Below, piece by piece: positions 56,168 to 64,000 of a stretch of DNA of 64,000 nucleotides. The position numbers and the translations under genes were made by a program. How positions within the stretch are numbered: position 1 is the first letter of the stretch; each line of letters starts with the position of its first letter. A model generated the notes under the pieces. That model saw only the letters and a program-made list of their open reading frames with translations, was not told the DNA's origin and did not search any database. Origin of the DNA: Isoetes taiwanensis (lineage: Eukaryota; Streptophyta; Lycopodiopsida; Isoetales; Isoetaceae). The stretch spans positions 1,661,275 to 1,725,274 of the forward strand of contig JAJEKV010000020.1 of the NCBI GenBank assembly GCA_021234155.1. Reading direction: 5' to 3'.

Positions 56168-57837
56168 TGTGACGCTCCCTGAATATATACGACCTCGGCC
56201 GTATACATATGGGGACTTTCCCCCTCCCATGGCGATCATCTCACCATGAGCAGGGCCCTCCGTCTATTTCGGGCCATCTATGAAATGATGCCCGAAAGAA
56301 GGACACGAAGGGGTCATTCGGCCCACGCCTTCAATGGGACTCCTACGTCGCGGAAGCATGAATACAAGGATTACACACAGCATAAATATATATAAATAAC
56401 CACCACGAAGGGTGGCGCATCCATCCAAATACCAACGGCATAGAATATGCATCTAAACCTAAGAAAAACGCCCAAACCCCAGGTTCTACCCCGGCTCAGA
56501 CTCCAGTGAGGATCGACTGATGGCTGGGCCTCAAGAGATCAGCAGACCGAGTCTTGGCATGGCGTTGGCTGGCATAGAACATCGGCTAGGGTTGTCCACT
56601 CCATCCGCCCCTCACATTGCACACACTTTGCGGATGGGTCAATTCATGCTATGGCTTCGCTATAGCCTTCCGAAGATGCGGTTCAAGGTATCACCCTTTG
56701 AGCCTACTCGTGTTCATGACTCCTTGTCCGATGAGGGCAGGCCTGGGGAAGCGTCCCCTTCGGAATCCACAGTGGTTCCATGGGTGAGCTAGAGAATACG
56801 TGCCGCATCGGCGACCCCGCATCCGTGCAGACTTACTCACCCTAAATCTACTCAAAGTGCAAGGTGCCCCATACGGGTCACACCTCTACACCCAGGGAGT
56901 GTCAGACCCATACCCGGCCCTCTACGTGACCGGCTATCAGGCCTAGCTCACTGTAGGAGTTTCAGGAGCCTTGTATGTTCGTGCAAGACCCCACCCCCAC
57001 TTCACCCACTTTGTGTTCCTTGTGCGGTGCTAAGCCGACCATAGCATCTAGGACCCGGTGGGCTCTTGTGCACAGGCCACATTTAATGGGACTCTACAGG
57101 GCGCTATCTAGGAGCATACTACAATACATGGTTCAGAGGTCTCTACCCCCCGTAATCCCCCCCATTTTAGAGTAAAACTAGACAAAGAACTAACAATCCA
57201 TCCTTTCAGAGCAAGAACCAGAATCAAATATAAAGAGAACTTACTTTTACAATCAAGGGTTAGTTCCTATGATTGAAACACAAAGAGAACAGAGAGACAA
57301 ACACAACCAGGGCCCAATAGGGGCGTTATCTAGAATTCACGGCTATCCTAGCCACCCACCGAGTTAATTTGGGACTCGTTACCATGGGGTGCTTCCATCT
57401 CTTGGGAGTTGAGGGTTCAGCTTTTGCTTCACTGTGTTTAGACTTGGTATGGTGGCGCTCTGATAGGTATGATGGCGCTCAGCTCCTGCTCCCTCTTTGG
57501 TCGAATTGTGGGAGTCAACAGAGGGATAGGGATCAGGTTGACAGCCTAACTTGGAAACCCCCATGCTCCCCAATCGATTGGGGCAGGTGGCGCCTTCCCA
57601 AAACAGTAATTAGCCTAACTAATCCTATTTAGTCCTTAATTTCCTAAGTTATAGGTTATTAACTTTAATGGTTAAATTAGCATAGCTAATTTAATCCCTT
57701 TTAAAGTAACCCCCTAGGTTACAATTAAGTTGACGTATCCCATGTTGGCGTACCTTTGGGGGGGGTGACGTGCGTGTATTTGTACGTGTCCCGTATACAT
57801 ACGTGACGTAGACCGTATAAATACGTGGAATGTCACA
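56168..57837 (-). repeat. Gypsy element 1, 5' LTR
   Basis: 1670 bp, TG...CA ends, nearly identical to the copy at 45640-47302 with scattered substitutions and small indels. It precedes the primer-binding site in element orientation. Open frames within it have no motif and are not genes. Confidence 0.95.
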
Positions 57838-57842
57838 ACAGC

Positions 57843-58466
57843 ATTGGGGAGCAGCCAAACGAATATTAAGATATTTAAAGGGGACAATGAATTATGGGAT
57901 AACATATAGAGATAAAGGTTGATGCAGATGCAGACTGGGGTGGAGATCCTGACAATAGACATTCAACATCTAGATATATAGTAATGATTGGAGAAAATCC
58001 AGTAAGCTGGAAATGCAAGAAACAAAACACTATGGCATTGTCAAGTGCTGAAGCAGAATATTCTGCTATTACATTGGCAGCTAAGGAGATAATTTGGATA
58101 AGAAGGTTAATGGAAGAATTTGGAATAAAAAGTTGTGAACCAACAGTATTATGGTCTGACAGTGCTAGTGGAATTGCTATGACAAAAAATCCTGTGCTTC
58201 ATGAAAGATCAAAACACATAGAAATGAAACAGCATTTTATTAGGGAGATGGTACAAAGGCAAATTATTTCCGTGAATGATGTGTCAACAGAAGATCAAAT
58301 GGCAGATATACTGACTAAAGCTCTCAGAGAACCAAGATTTAACAGATTAAGAGAAAAAAAATACAAGATGCTGAAGCCTGCAACAGATCTACACAGGAAT
58401 ATTCTTGGGAGACTCTATACAACAACAAATAACATAGCCGAAAAAACAAGTACAACAATAGAGTAG
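57843..58466 (+). pseudogene. Copia RNase H (right part after the insertion)
   Basis: Continues the copia RT: HWGAAKRILRYLKGTMNYGI, a one-base shift at about 57918, DADADWGGDPDNRHSTSRY, then WKCKKQNTMALSSAEAEYSA, LWSDSASGIAMTKNPVLHER, KHIEMKQHFIRE and DQMADILTKALREPRFNRLR. RNase H removes the RNA strand during cDNA synthesis. The last codons (after NNIA) come from a later insertion that starts at 58439. Confidence 0.92.
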
Positions 58467-59172
58467 TAACAATGGATGGCCAAAAAATATGTAGAGCCAA
58501 AACACTCTTAAAACCCCAAAACTAGACAACCACAGGAGGTCTTATAAAATAAAGTCACATAAAACTCAAAGTCCGAAATCTTATCAACTGGACTAAAAAC
58601 CCCGCCCTTTCGGGTTTTCAGGGAAAACCATGAGGATAAAAAATGGACTAAGAGCGATACAACCGATGACATTGAGATCTGAACTAGAAGCAATAAGTCA
58701 AAATTTTAAACCTAAATAGACTAAACGAAAAAACACAGAAATAGAACGGGGAAGGACAACCGCCTAGCCAGGAAAAAACTTCTGCAAACTAGAGCGGGGA
58801 AACATCCATCCATCAAACAAAAAAATCAGAGAACGGGACGGGGAAGAACATCTGCCTAGCCAGGCAAGAGCATCTGCAAACTAGTATGGGGAAGAACATC
58901 CGCCCGTAAGTAAGAAAAATGAAGAAAAAGCAAATAGCCAATCAATTATCACAAGCACATTGAACATAACAAACCAATACAGGGTTGGGAGGGTGGGAAA
59001 AGTAGAGATAAGGGAGCAAAGAAGATGGAACACTCAAAGAGAACGCCGATACAGAAAGTAAGGAAATGGAACAATTTATAGATGATTGTAAAAAAGGCCC
59101 TCGAAAAAAGGTCCGAAAATAGGATGCCGTCTTCCCAAGAATGATGGTTCTATGATGGCATAGAACCATGGC
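58439..59172. mobile_element. Insertion of unknown type bounded by a 38-bp direct repeat
   Basis: The 38-bp sequence starting attcttgggagactctatac is present at 58401-58438 and identically at 59173-59210, flanking 734 bp absent from the copia coding continuity. The insert carries the CCCGCCCTTTCGGG hairpin (58572-58648) and tandem units around gcctagccagg and catctgcaaactag (about 58765-58885). Its right end makes a hairpin with the adjacent repeat copy: tcttcccaagaatgatggttc at 59130-59150 pairs with 59163-59184. No coding capacity is seen. Confidence 0.65.
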
Positions 59173-59210
59173 ATTCTTGGGAGACTCTATACAACAACAA
59201 ATAACATAGC

Positions 59211-59793
59211 TAACAGAAGAGAACCACCTTTTAAAATAATCTAGAAAACAAGAAAACTATAAAGAATTTCACAATGCTCAGAGATCCTAAAAATGACCAC
59301 TTCTACTACATTATTAATGCTCAAATGAGACCCGAAAGGCGATACAAGCCAGAGTTGATAGACAAGCACAACAAGCAAACACCAGCGAACTATGAAAACC
59401 TCCACACAAAACGAAACATAAGAATGCAACGCACAAGATACCAGAAGTTAATCATAAATAAGAAAGTTAAAGGCTACATACAAAGGATCCATGACAAAAA
59501 TTTGAAATAGCTACCCTAAGCACTATATATTATATACAACAGACAATCTGAAGCAACTTGAAGAAGTAGAGCAAAAAACAACTAGAAACATCGGTTGTCA
59601 AAAAATATAATTAGTAAAGAATAATGCAAAAAATCAATACTTGGCCCCTAAAGGCACAAAATGTATGGATGAAGAAACCAAATTAAGCAATGAGTCGTGG
59701 AAGGAACCCCAGCCCCAATGAGGCAGAACAAGGGTCAATACAAAGAGGTCCATGCCCATCAAAGGTGCAACTCAACTAATGAAGACAACTAGG
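59211..59793. other. Stretch without recognisable gene
   Basis: Possibly the 3' untranslated part of the copia element; no LTR start similar to that at 41432 is seen. Short open frames lack motifs. Confidence 0.4.
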
Positions 59794-60152
59794 TCAACGC
59801 CGGCGGGCGAGTTTGAGACGCCATGCTTCATCAACGGAGAAAGGAGGAAAAATATGGTCATCAAAATCGAGAGCTATCTCATAGCCTTCCCTGTCTGCAA
59901 CAATCAAGAACTTCATATGTCGAGCAACAGACGTCTTACCCCCTTCCACAATTGTAAGAACATCATTAGGAATCGAAGGGCTCAATGCAGATAAACGATA
60001 ATATAAATCGTCAAAACGGTCTTGCGTAGAGGACAAGAACTCGTACTGGAATCTAATTGTATCATTCTTAAAAGTGGGTATAGCACGAGAAGCGCGTTCC
60101 TGCCTCAATCTTCTCATTAAGATGAGATTGGCTAGACAAAGAGCTTTGTAAG
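59794..60152 (-). pseudogene. Unidentified ORF truncated by the LTR of gypsy element 2
   Basis: The minus-strand frame starts inside the LTR at 60165 by chance, but its true coding-like part begins at the LTR edge (60152) and runs about 118 codons: YKALCLANLILMRRLRQERA, then NDTIRFQYEFLSSTQDRFDD, ending IFPPFSVDEAWRLKLARRR. The composition looks like real protein, with alternating hydrophobic residues and no low complexity. No family is recognised. The 5' part, if it exists, would be on the far side of the insertion beyond the window. Confidence 0.4.
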
Positions 60153-61770
60153 TGTGACGTTCCAAGTATTTATACGGTATAAGTATAAATATGTTGACAC
60201 GTCACCAAGGATACATACGCCACATGGGGTATGGGAACCTAGGTGGTTCACTTAAAAGGAATTAAATTAGTATGCTAATTTAATTATTGACAATAATAAC
60301 CTATAATTAAGGAACTAATATTTAAAAACCATAATTAAGCTAATTATGGTTTGGGAAGGCGCCACGTGGCCACCCTCGATTGGTTAGCATGATAATGCTA
60401 ATTGGGGTCAATAGGGTGGATCACCACCCCCATATCAGCCACAACTCACCTTGAGCAGTGGAGCGCCACCCTTGTGACCAGAGCTGAGCGCCACCTTGAG
60501 CAATTGGACGCCACCCTTCTCACACAAGTTGAACACCAAGATCAAGAAGATGGAGATCCCCAATGACAATGGGTCGAGCCGAAACACAGGTGGGTGGCTA
60601 GTGTAGTTGTGAATTCTAGGGTAAGCGCCCCTGTTGGGCACCTGTTTGGGTTGTTGGTCTATTCTCTCTGTGTTTACTCGTAGGAACTAACCCTTGATTG
60701 TAAAGGTAGGTTCTCTATATATTTCGATTCTGGTTCTGCTTGTAATGGATGGATTGGTGGTTGTTAGCCTAGTGTTACTCTGGAAATGGGGGATTAAGGG
60801 GGGTAGAGACCTCAGAGGCTATTTATTGTAGTATGCTCCTAGATAGAGCCCTGTATTATCCCGTTAATTGCGGCCTGTGCACAAGAGCCCACCGGGTCAT
60901 AGATGCTATGGTACTGGCTTAGCACCAGACAAGGAACACAGTGGTGAAGTGGGGGTGGGGTCTTGCACGAACATAAAAGGCTCCTGAGACTCCTACAGTG
61001 AGCTAGGCCTGATAGCCGGTCACGTAGAGGGCCGGGTATGGGTCTGACACTCCCTGGGTGTAGAGGTGTGACCCGTATGGGGCACCTTGCACTTTGAGTA
61101 GATTTAGGGTGAGTAAGTCGGGTACGGATGCGGCACGTATTCTCTAGCTCACCCATGGAACCACTGTGATTCTGGAAGGGGACGCTTCCCTGACCTGCCT
61201 CATCGGACTGGGGCTTCATGAACCCTGGAGTAGGCTCAGCAGGGTGATGCCTCGAGCCTGCGTCTCCGGAAGGCTATAGCGAAGCCATAGCGTGATTTGA
61301 CCCATCTGCAAAGTGTGCACAGGAGGGGCGGATGGAGTGGACAACCCTAGCCAATGTTCTATGCCAGCCAACGCCATGTCAAGATTCTGTCTGCTGATCT
61401 CTTGAGGCCTAGCCGTCAGTCGATCCTCACTGGAGTCTGAACCGGGGTAGAACCATGGGTTTGGGGTGTTTTCTTAGGTTTAGATGCATATTCTTTGCCG
61501 TTGGTATTTGGATGGATATGCCACCCTTCGTGGTGGTTATTTATACGTGATTTATGCTGTGTGCTAACCCTTGTATTCACGCTTCCGCGACGTAGGAGCC
61601 CCATTGAAGGCGTGGGCCGAATGACCCCTTCGTGTCCTTCTTTCGGGCATCATATTATAGATGGCCCGAAATAGACGGAGGGCCCTGCTCATGGCGAGTT
61701 GGTCGCCATGGGAGGGGAAAGTCCCCGTATGTATACGTCCGAGGGTCGTATATGTTCAGGGAGCGTCACA
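60153..61770 (+). repeat. Gypsy element 2, 5' LTR
   Basis: 1618 bp, TG...CA ends. Same family as the LTRs of element 1: the second half is highly similar in reverse orientation to 45640-46600, the first half more diverged. It contains three gcgccacc/acgccaccc units near 60461-60516. Confidence 0.92.
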
Positions 61771-61771
61771 G

Positions 61772-61783
61772 TGGTATCAGAGC
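61772..61783 (+). other. Gypsy element 2 primer-binding site
   Basis: tggtatcagagc one base after the LTR, followed by cgtgatttcggtt as in element 1. Confidence 0.93.
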
Positions 61784-62483
61784 CGTGATTTCGGTTACTC
61801 GAAATCATAGCACTGACCAAACCCTAACTCGCTAGTTCGGTAGTTAGGAGAGAGAATTAAGCAAGAGTGATTGTTTAAGTCTTTCATGTTTGAATTGGTG
61901 CTAGGTTAAGGTAATAGACTGTAATTTCTAAGGAAGTCTAGGCTGCCTGGAGGACCCAAGTTTCGAGGAGCCATAACTTTTTGTAGGTAGCTCGGATGAA
62001 GGCGAAAACGGCTCCAATGGATCGGGCACCTCTCAAATACCCTAGGGGCACGCGTCTCGAGGCAAAAGCGGATAACGGACGCCCGAAAAACAAAAAAAAG
62101 GGCCCGAGGTATCCGAGGCGTTTCTTCGAAAATAAAACAGCGATATAAACACGTCGGTAGCCCCATGCGATTCGTAGCGTATTTTATCTGGCCTTTGTTT
62201 GAAATTTTTTAAAAAATATATATATATATTTTTTTTAAATTTTTAATAAAAGTCAAAAGTTAAAATTTGAATTTTTGAAGTGTCTTTTTTAGTGTGTGTT
62301 TCTTTTGAGCGCCTTTTTCCGCCATAGCCGCCGGACCTAAGCTCCACATCCGCCATAGCCGACCTCGACGTCTTCCTTGCACCTGCCCTACACCCCGGTG
62401 CCCTCGATTACCCCTTCGCGCCGTCCCGCCTTGCTGAGCGCCTCCTTTCTCCTTTCTCCCTTGTTGTCCCTATAAAGTACGAC
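61784..62483. other. Untranslated leader of gypsy element 2
   Basis: No ORF with motifs. An AT-rich tract with (TA)n and T-runs at about 62205-62290 is followed by a C-rich segment leading to the ATG at 62484. Confidence 0.55.
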
Positions 62484-63059
62484 ATGCCGCGCTTCAAGCT
62501 GACCGTAGATCTGAAGAAACTGAATATATATCAGTTGTTTGCTGTCTTAGTCGAGCATCTTGCTGAGGAAGACCCTATGATAGATACCATTCTTAACCTT
62601 TTTGTCAAGCACTTTGTCGAGGGCCGACGAGTCCCCTACCCTATCTTCCACTTCAACGAGCGCTTCCTCCTCAAGTTGAATGAAGCCGGTCAGGATTACA
62701 CTCTCGTGGAGCAGCCGGACCGTGCATGGGCTGTGGTTAAGTTTTATTCCTCGCCAGGACCAGATGAAGACCCTGTGGAGCTTAGTCGGAACGAAGCTCA
62801 GAGGATCATGCATCTGGCCCGACTAGAAGACTTGCACCAAATAGCCAGCGCTCCACCGGACCTAAGGATGGATCGCTTTTACTATTTGGGGAGGGGTCGT
62901 GTACTTACCTACCAGGAATACTTTAACCTTCCCACCTTTTCTTGGAATGAAAGCCTCAATAGTTTCATTTTTGAAAATGTCCCGCCCCGGTTTCAACAGT
63001 GCCATCTAGAATCCATCCAAGAAGATATCACGGGCGCGGCGGACCCGGTATCATCTTGA
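62484..63059 (+). CDS. Leader-domain protein of gypsy element 2
   Basis: 191 codons from ATG 62484 (ACGACATGCCG) to TGA 63057-63059. The N-terminal part has KLNIYQLFAVLVEHLAEEDP, IDTILNLFVKHFVEGRRVPY and PIFHFNERFLLKL; the middle has AWAVVKFYSSPG; the C-terminal part has YYLGRGRVLTYQEYFNLPTF and SWNESLNSFIF. No known family is recognised. A decayed homologue lies at the same place in element 1, so the domain is a stable part of this retrotransposon family. The following 250 codons, in the same frame after the TGA, encode the linker and H3, so leader and H3 may once have been, or may still be, one polypeptide. Confidence 0.8.
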   Translation: MPRFKLTVDLKKLNIYQLFAVLVEHLAEEDPMIDTILNLFVKHFVEGRRVPYPIFHFNERFLLKLNEAGQDYTLVEQPDRAWAVVKFYSSPGPDEDPVELSRNEAQRIMHLARLEDLHQIASAPPDLRMDRFYYLGRGRVLTYQEYFNLPTFSWNESLNSFIFENVPPRFQQCHLESIQEDITGAADPVSS

Positions 63060-63812
63060 GATTGCTGGCGGCGTACTCAAGTCGTTGGAGAGAGGGCTAG
63101 GGCTGAAGAACGAGAGTGGCTCCTAAAGGAAGGCGAAGACTCCCATGGCCAGCAAAGTGAGCACGAGCAGGAGGAGCAGCTAGGCCATCAGCAGGAGGAG
63201 CAGCAGCAGAATTTTGATGATAGACAGCAGGACCTAGGTGCGGCTCCGAACGTCGAATCCCAGACAAACCCTGTTGATGTAAACCAAGCCGCCAACCCAC
63301 AGCAGCCGACCGGGCCGGGTAACCGGAGACTGAAAAGAACCAAATCTAGACCGGTTAGGGGTGGGGTGAACTACAAGACCCGATTGCAACAGGATGCTAC
63401 GATCGCCAAGAAGACCTCGGCTCAGAGAAAGGAGTTGATCGTGGAGCGCACAAAGCATCCTTCGACAGGAGGTAAATCCATTCCGTCGCTCAAGGCGACC
63501 CTTAAGCCGCGGAAGCCCCATAGGTTCCGACCAGGCACGGTAGCTCTTCGGGAGATACGCAAGTATCAGAAGACTACCGAGCCATTGATCCGTCGGCTTC
63601 CCTTCCAGCGACTCGTGCGGGAGATCGCTCAGGAATTCAAGACCGACTTGCGGTTTCAAGCCTTTGCGGTCCTTGCATTACAAGAGGCTGCCGAGGCATA
63701 CCTGATTGAGCTTTTGAGCGACGCCAACTTGTGTGCCATACATGCGAAGCGGGTTACTATTATGCCCAAGGACCTTCACTTGGCACGAAGGATCCGAGGG
63801 GATCTTAGATGA
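63060..63812 (+). CDS. Retrotransposon-encoded histone H3-like protein
   Basis: The frame is open for 250 codons after the TGA at 63057. Codons 1-110 form a charged, Glu/Gln-rich linker ([26 protein letters not shown]) and a basic part ([15 protein letters not shown]). A short H3-tail-like stretch [10 protein letters not shown] (about 63447) precedes the histone fold at 63513-63809: [78 protein letters not shown], then TGA. The core is 99 residues, the same length as canonical H3 from the equivalent Lys. Loop 1 is not lengthened, unlike CENH3. Residues of the H3-H3' interface (Cys, His and Asp of CAIHAKR and MPKD) are kept. There is no ATG in this frame, so translation may need readthrough, a non-ATG start (GTG at 63366) or splicing. 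Host H3 packs DNA as a tetramer with H4. Confidence 0.93.
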   Translation, partial: DCWRRTQVVGERARAEEREWLLKEGEDSHGQQSEHEQEEQLGHQQEEQQQNFDDRQQDLGAAPNVESQTNPVDVNQAANPQQPTGPGNRRLKRTKSRPVRGGVNYKTRLQQDATIAKKTSAQRKELIVERTKHPSTGGKSIPSLKATLKPRKPHRFRPGTVALREIRKYQKTTEPLIRRLPFQRLVREIAQEFKTDLRFQAFAVLALQEAAEAYLIELLSDANLCAIHAKRVTIMPKDLHLARRIRGDLR

Positions 63813-64000
63813 TTAGGCGCTCGTATTCTAGTTGTATAAATTTTGTAATTTATCGATGTACTAGCCCCATTTTTGGGTTTGTGAATACAAAAAAAATATA
63901 TATTTTGAAAAAAAAATATATATATGTTATTAAATAAATAATAATTTTAATAATAATTTTGGGGAAACGTGCCAAAAAGTATAAAACCCCTTTTTGGCCA
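63813..64000. other. AT-rich spacer after the H3 ORF
   Basis: Runs of A and (TA)n and TAATAATTTT. It corresponds in position to the AT-rich spacer at 53985-54110 that separates H3 from the 466-residue ORF in element 1. Confidence 0.6.

Larger units (their letters stand above)
45640..57837 (-). mobile_element. Ty3/gypsy chromovirus carrying a histone H3-derived module
   Basis: A 12.2 kb LTR retrotransposon on the minus strand, flanked by the 5-bp target duplication acagc (45635-45639 and 57838-57842). LTRs of 1670 and 1663 bp start TGTGAC and end GTCACA. In element order: LTR, primer-binding site, leader domain, linker, histone H3-like remnant, an unknown 466-codon ORF, an unknown 144-codon ORF, gag, pol (with internal deletion), integrase C-terminus with a chromodomain-like end, polypurine tract, LTR. 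AT-rich spacers separate the front ORFs. It is inserted in a copia element. Pol is defective, so this copy is non-autonomous. Confidence 0.95.
41432..58470 (+). mobile_element. Ty1/copia retrotransposon, split by a gypsy insertion
   Basis: Plus-strand copia element with 5' LTR, primer-binding site, gag, protease, integrase, reverse transcriptase and RNase H in copia order. It is interrupted at 45640-57837 by a minus-strand gypsy element: the codons for SGRQ before the break and HWGAAKRILRYLKGT after it join perfectly once one copy of the 5-bp duplication acagc is removed. It also carries a tRNA-like SINE insertion near 44078-44231. Several frameshifts are present. No 3' LTR is found within the window; it may be deleted or lie beyond 64000 after the second gypsy insertion. 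Confidence 0.92.
60153..64000 (+). mobile_element. Gypsy element 2, same family, cut by window end
   Basis: Plus-strand element with 5' LTR (60153-61770), primer-binding site, leader-domain ORF and histone H3-like ORF. It runs out of the window before gag. LTR ends (TGTGACGTTCC...GAGCGTCACA), the primer-binding site with its next bases, and the leader/H3 order match element 1. The left target-site copy would be gtaag (60148-60152), to be confirmed on the right side. Confidence 0.93.

Noticed and set aside
63513-63812. Retroelement H3 as a CENH3 (centromeric) variant
   Set aside because: Loop 1 has canonical H3 length and the core is close to canonical H3. The unusual tail alone does not indicate CENH3.
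62484-63812. H3 ORF as an ordinary host histone gene
   Set aside because: It lies within an LTR element downstream of its primer-binding site, is in frame with the element leader domain, has an atypical tail, and a homologous module occurs in a second element.
1-64000. CRISPR arrays, bacterial operons or integrated bacterial DNA
   Set aside because: No short regular repeats with unique spacers, no bacterial gene arrangement, and the methylase relic contains a spliceosomal intron.

Overview
The window looks like nuclear DNA of a land plant with a large, repeat-rich genome. The evidence is an intron-split plant-type mitochondrial ADP/ATP carrier gene, spliceosomal introns, Ty1/copia and Ty3/gypsy LTR retrotransposons primed by initiator-Met tRNA, CACTA and LINE relics and a long satellite array. 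A seed-free vascular plant such as a fern is my best guess, but it is only a guess.

Layout. 1-14968 is a satellite array of about 1.1 kb monomers (14 anchors seen). 14969-20880 holds transposon debris: a coding remnant, a small gene-like relic, a degraded CACTA (TNP2) transposase on the minus strand and a SET-domain fragment just upstream of it. 21290-24700 holds duplicated repeats and a broken LINE. 25586-26601 (minus) is a broken, intron-containing relic of an N4/N6-type DNA methylase-like gene. 26940-29020 holds decayed copia and LINE fragments. 30790-32790 is the one clearly intact host gene, the ADP/ATP carrier. 32800-41430 is mostly AT-rich non-coding DNA with foldback repeats, possible exons of an unknown gene and a dirigent-like gene or relic. 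41432-58470 is a copia element split by a 12.2 kb Ty3/gypsy chromovirus (45640-57837, minus strand) flanked by the 5-bp target duplication acagc. A second member of the same gypsy family starts at 60153 (plus strand) and runs off the window.

The main discovery is in the two gypsy elements. Both carry, between primer-binding site and gag, a module made of a novel leader domain, a charged linker and a histone H3 core. In the second element the H3 core is intact: 99 residues from KPHRF to the C-terminus, the length I expect for the same part of canonical H3. In the first element it is still recognisable but frameshifted. The same order in two separate insertions shows that H3 belongs to the element family and is not a chance neighbour. 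The family also has two more unknown ORFs (466 and 144 codons) ahead of gag. The natural hypothesis is that the element uses its own H3-like protein for packaging, targeting or evading silencing; the sequence alone does not show this.

Caution: variation between satellite monomers is concentrated at CG positions and is largely small indels, so some frameshifts elsewhere may be assembly errors rather than decay.
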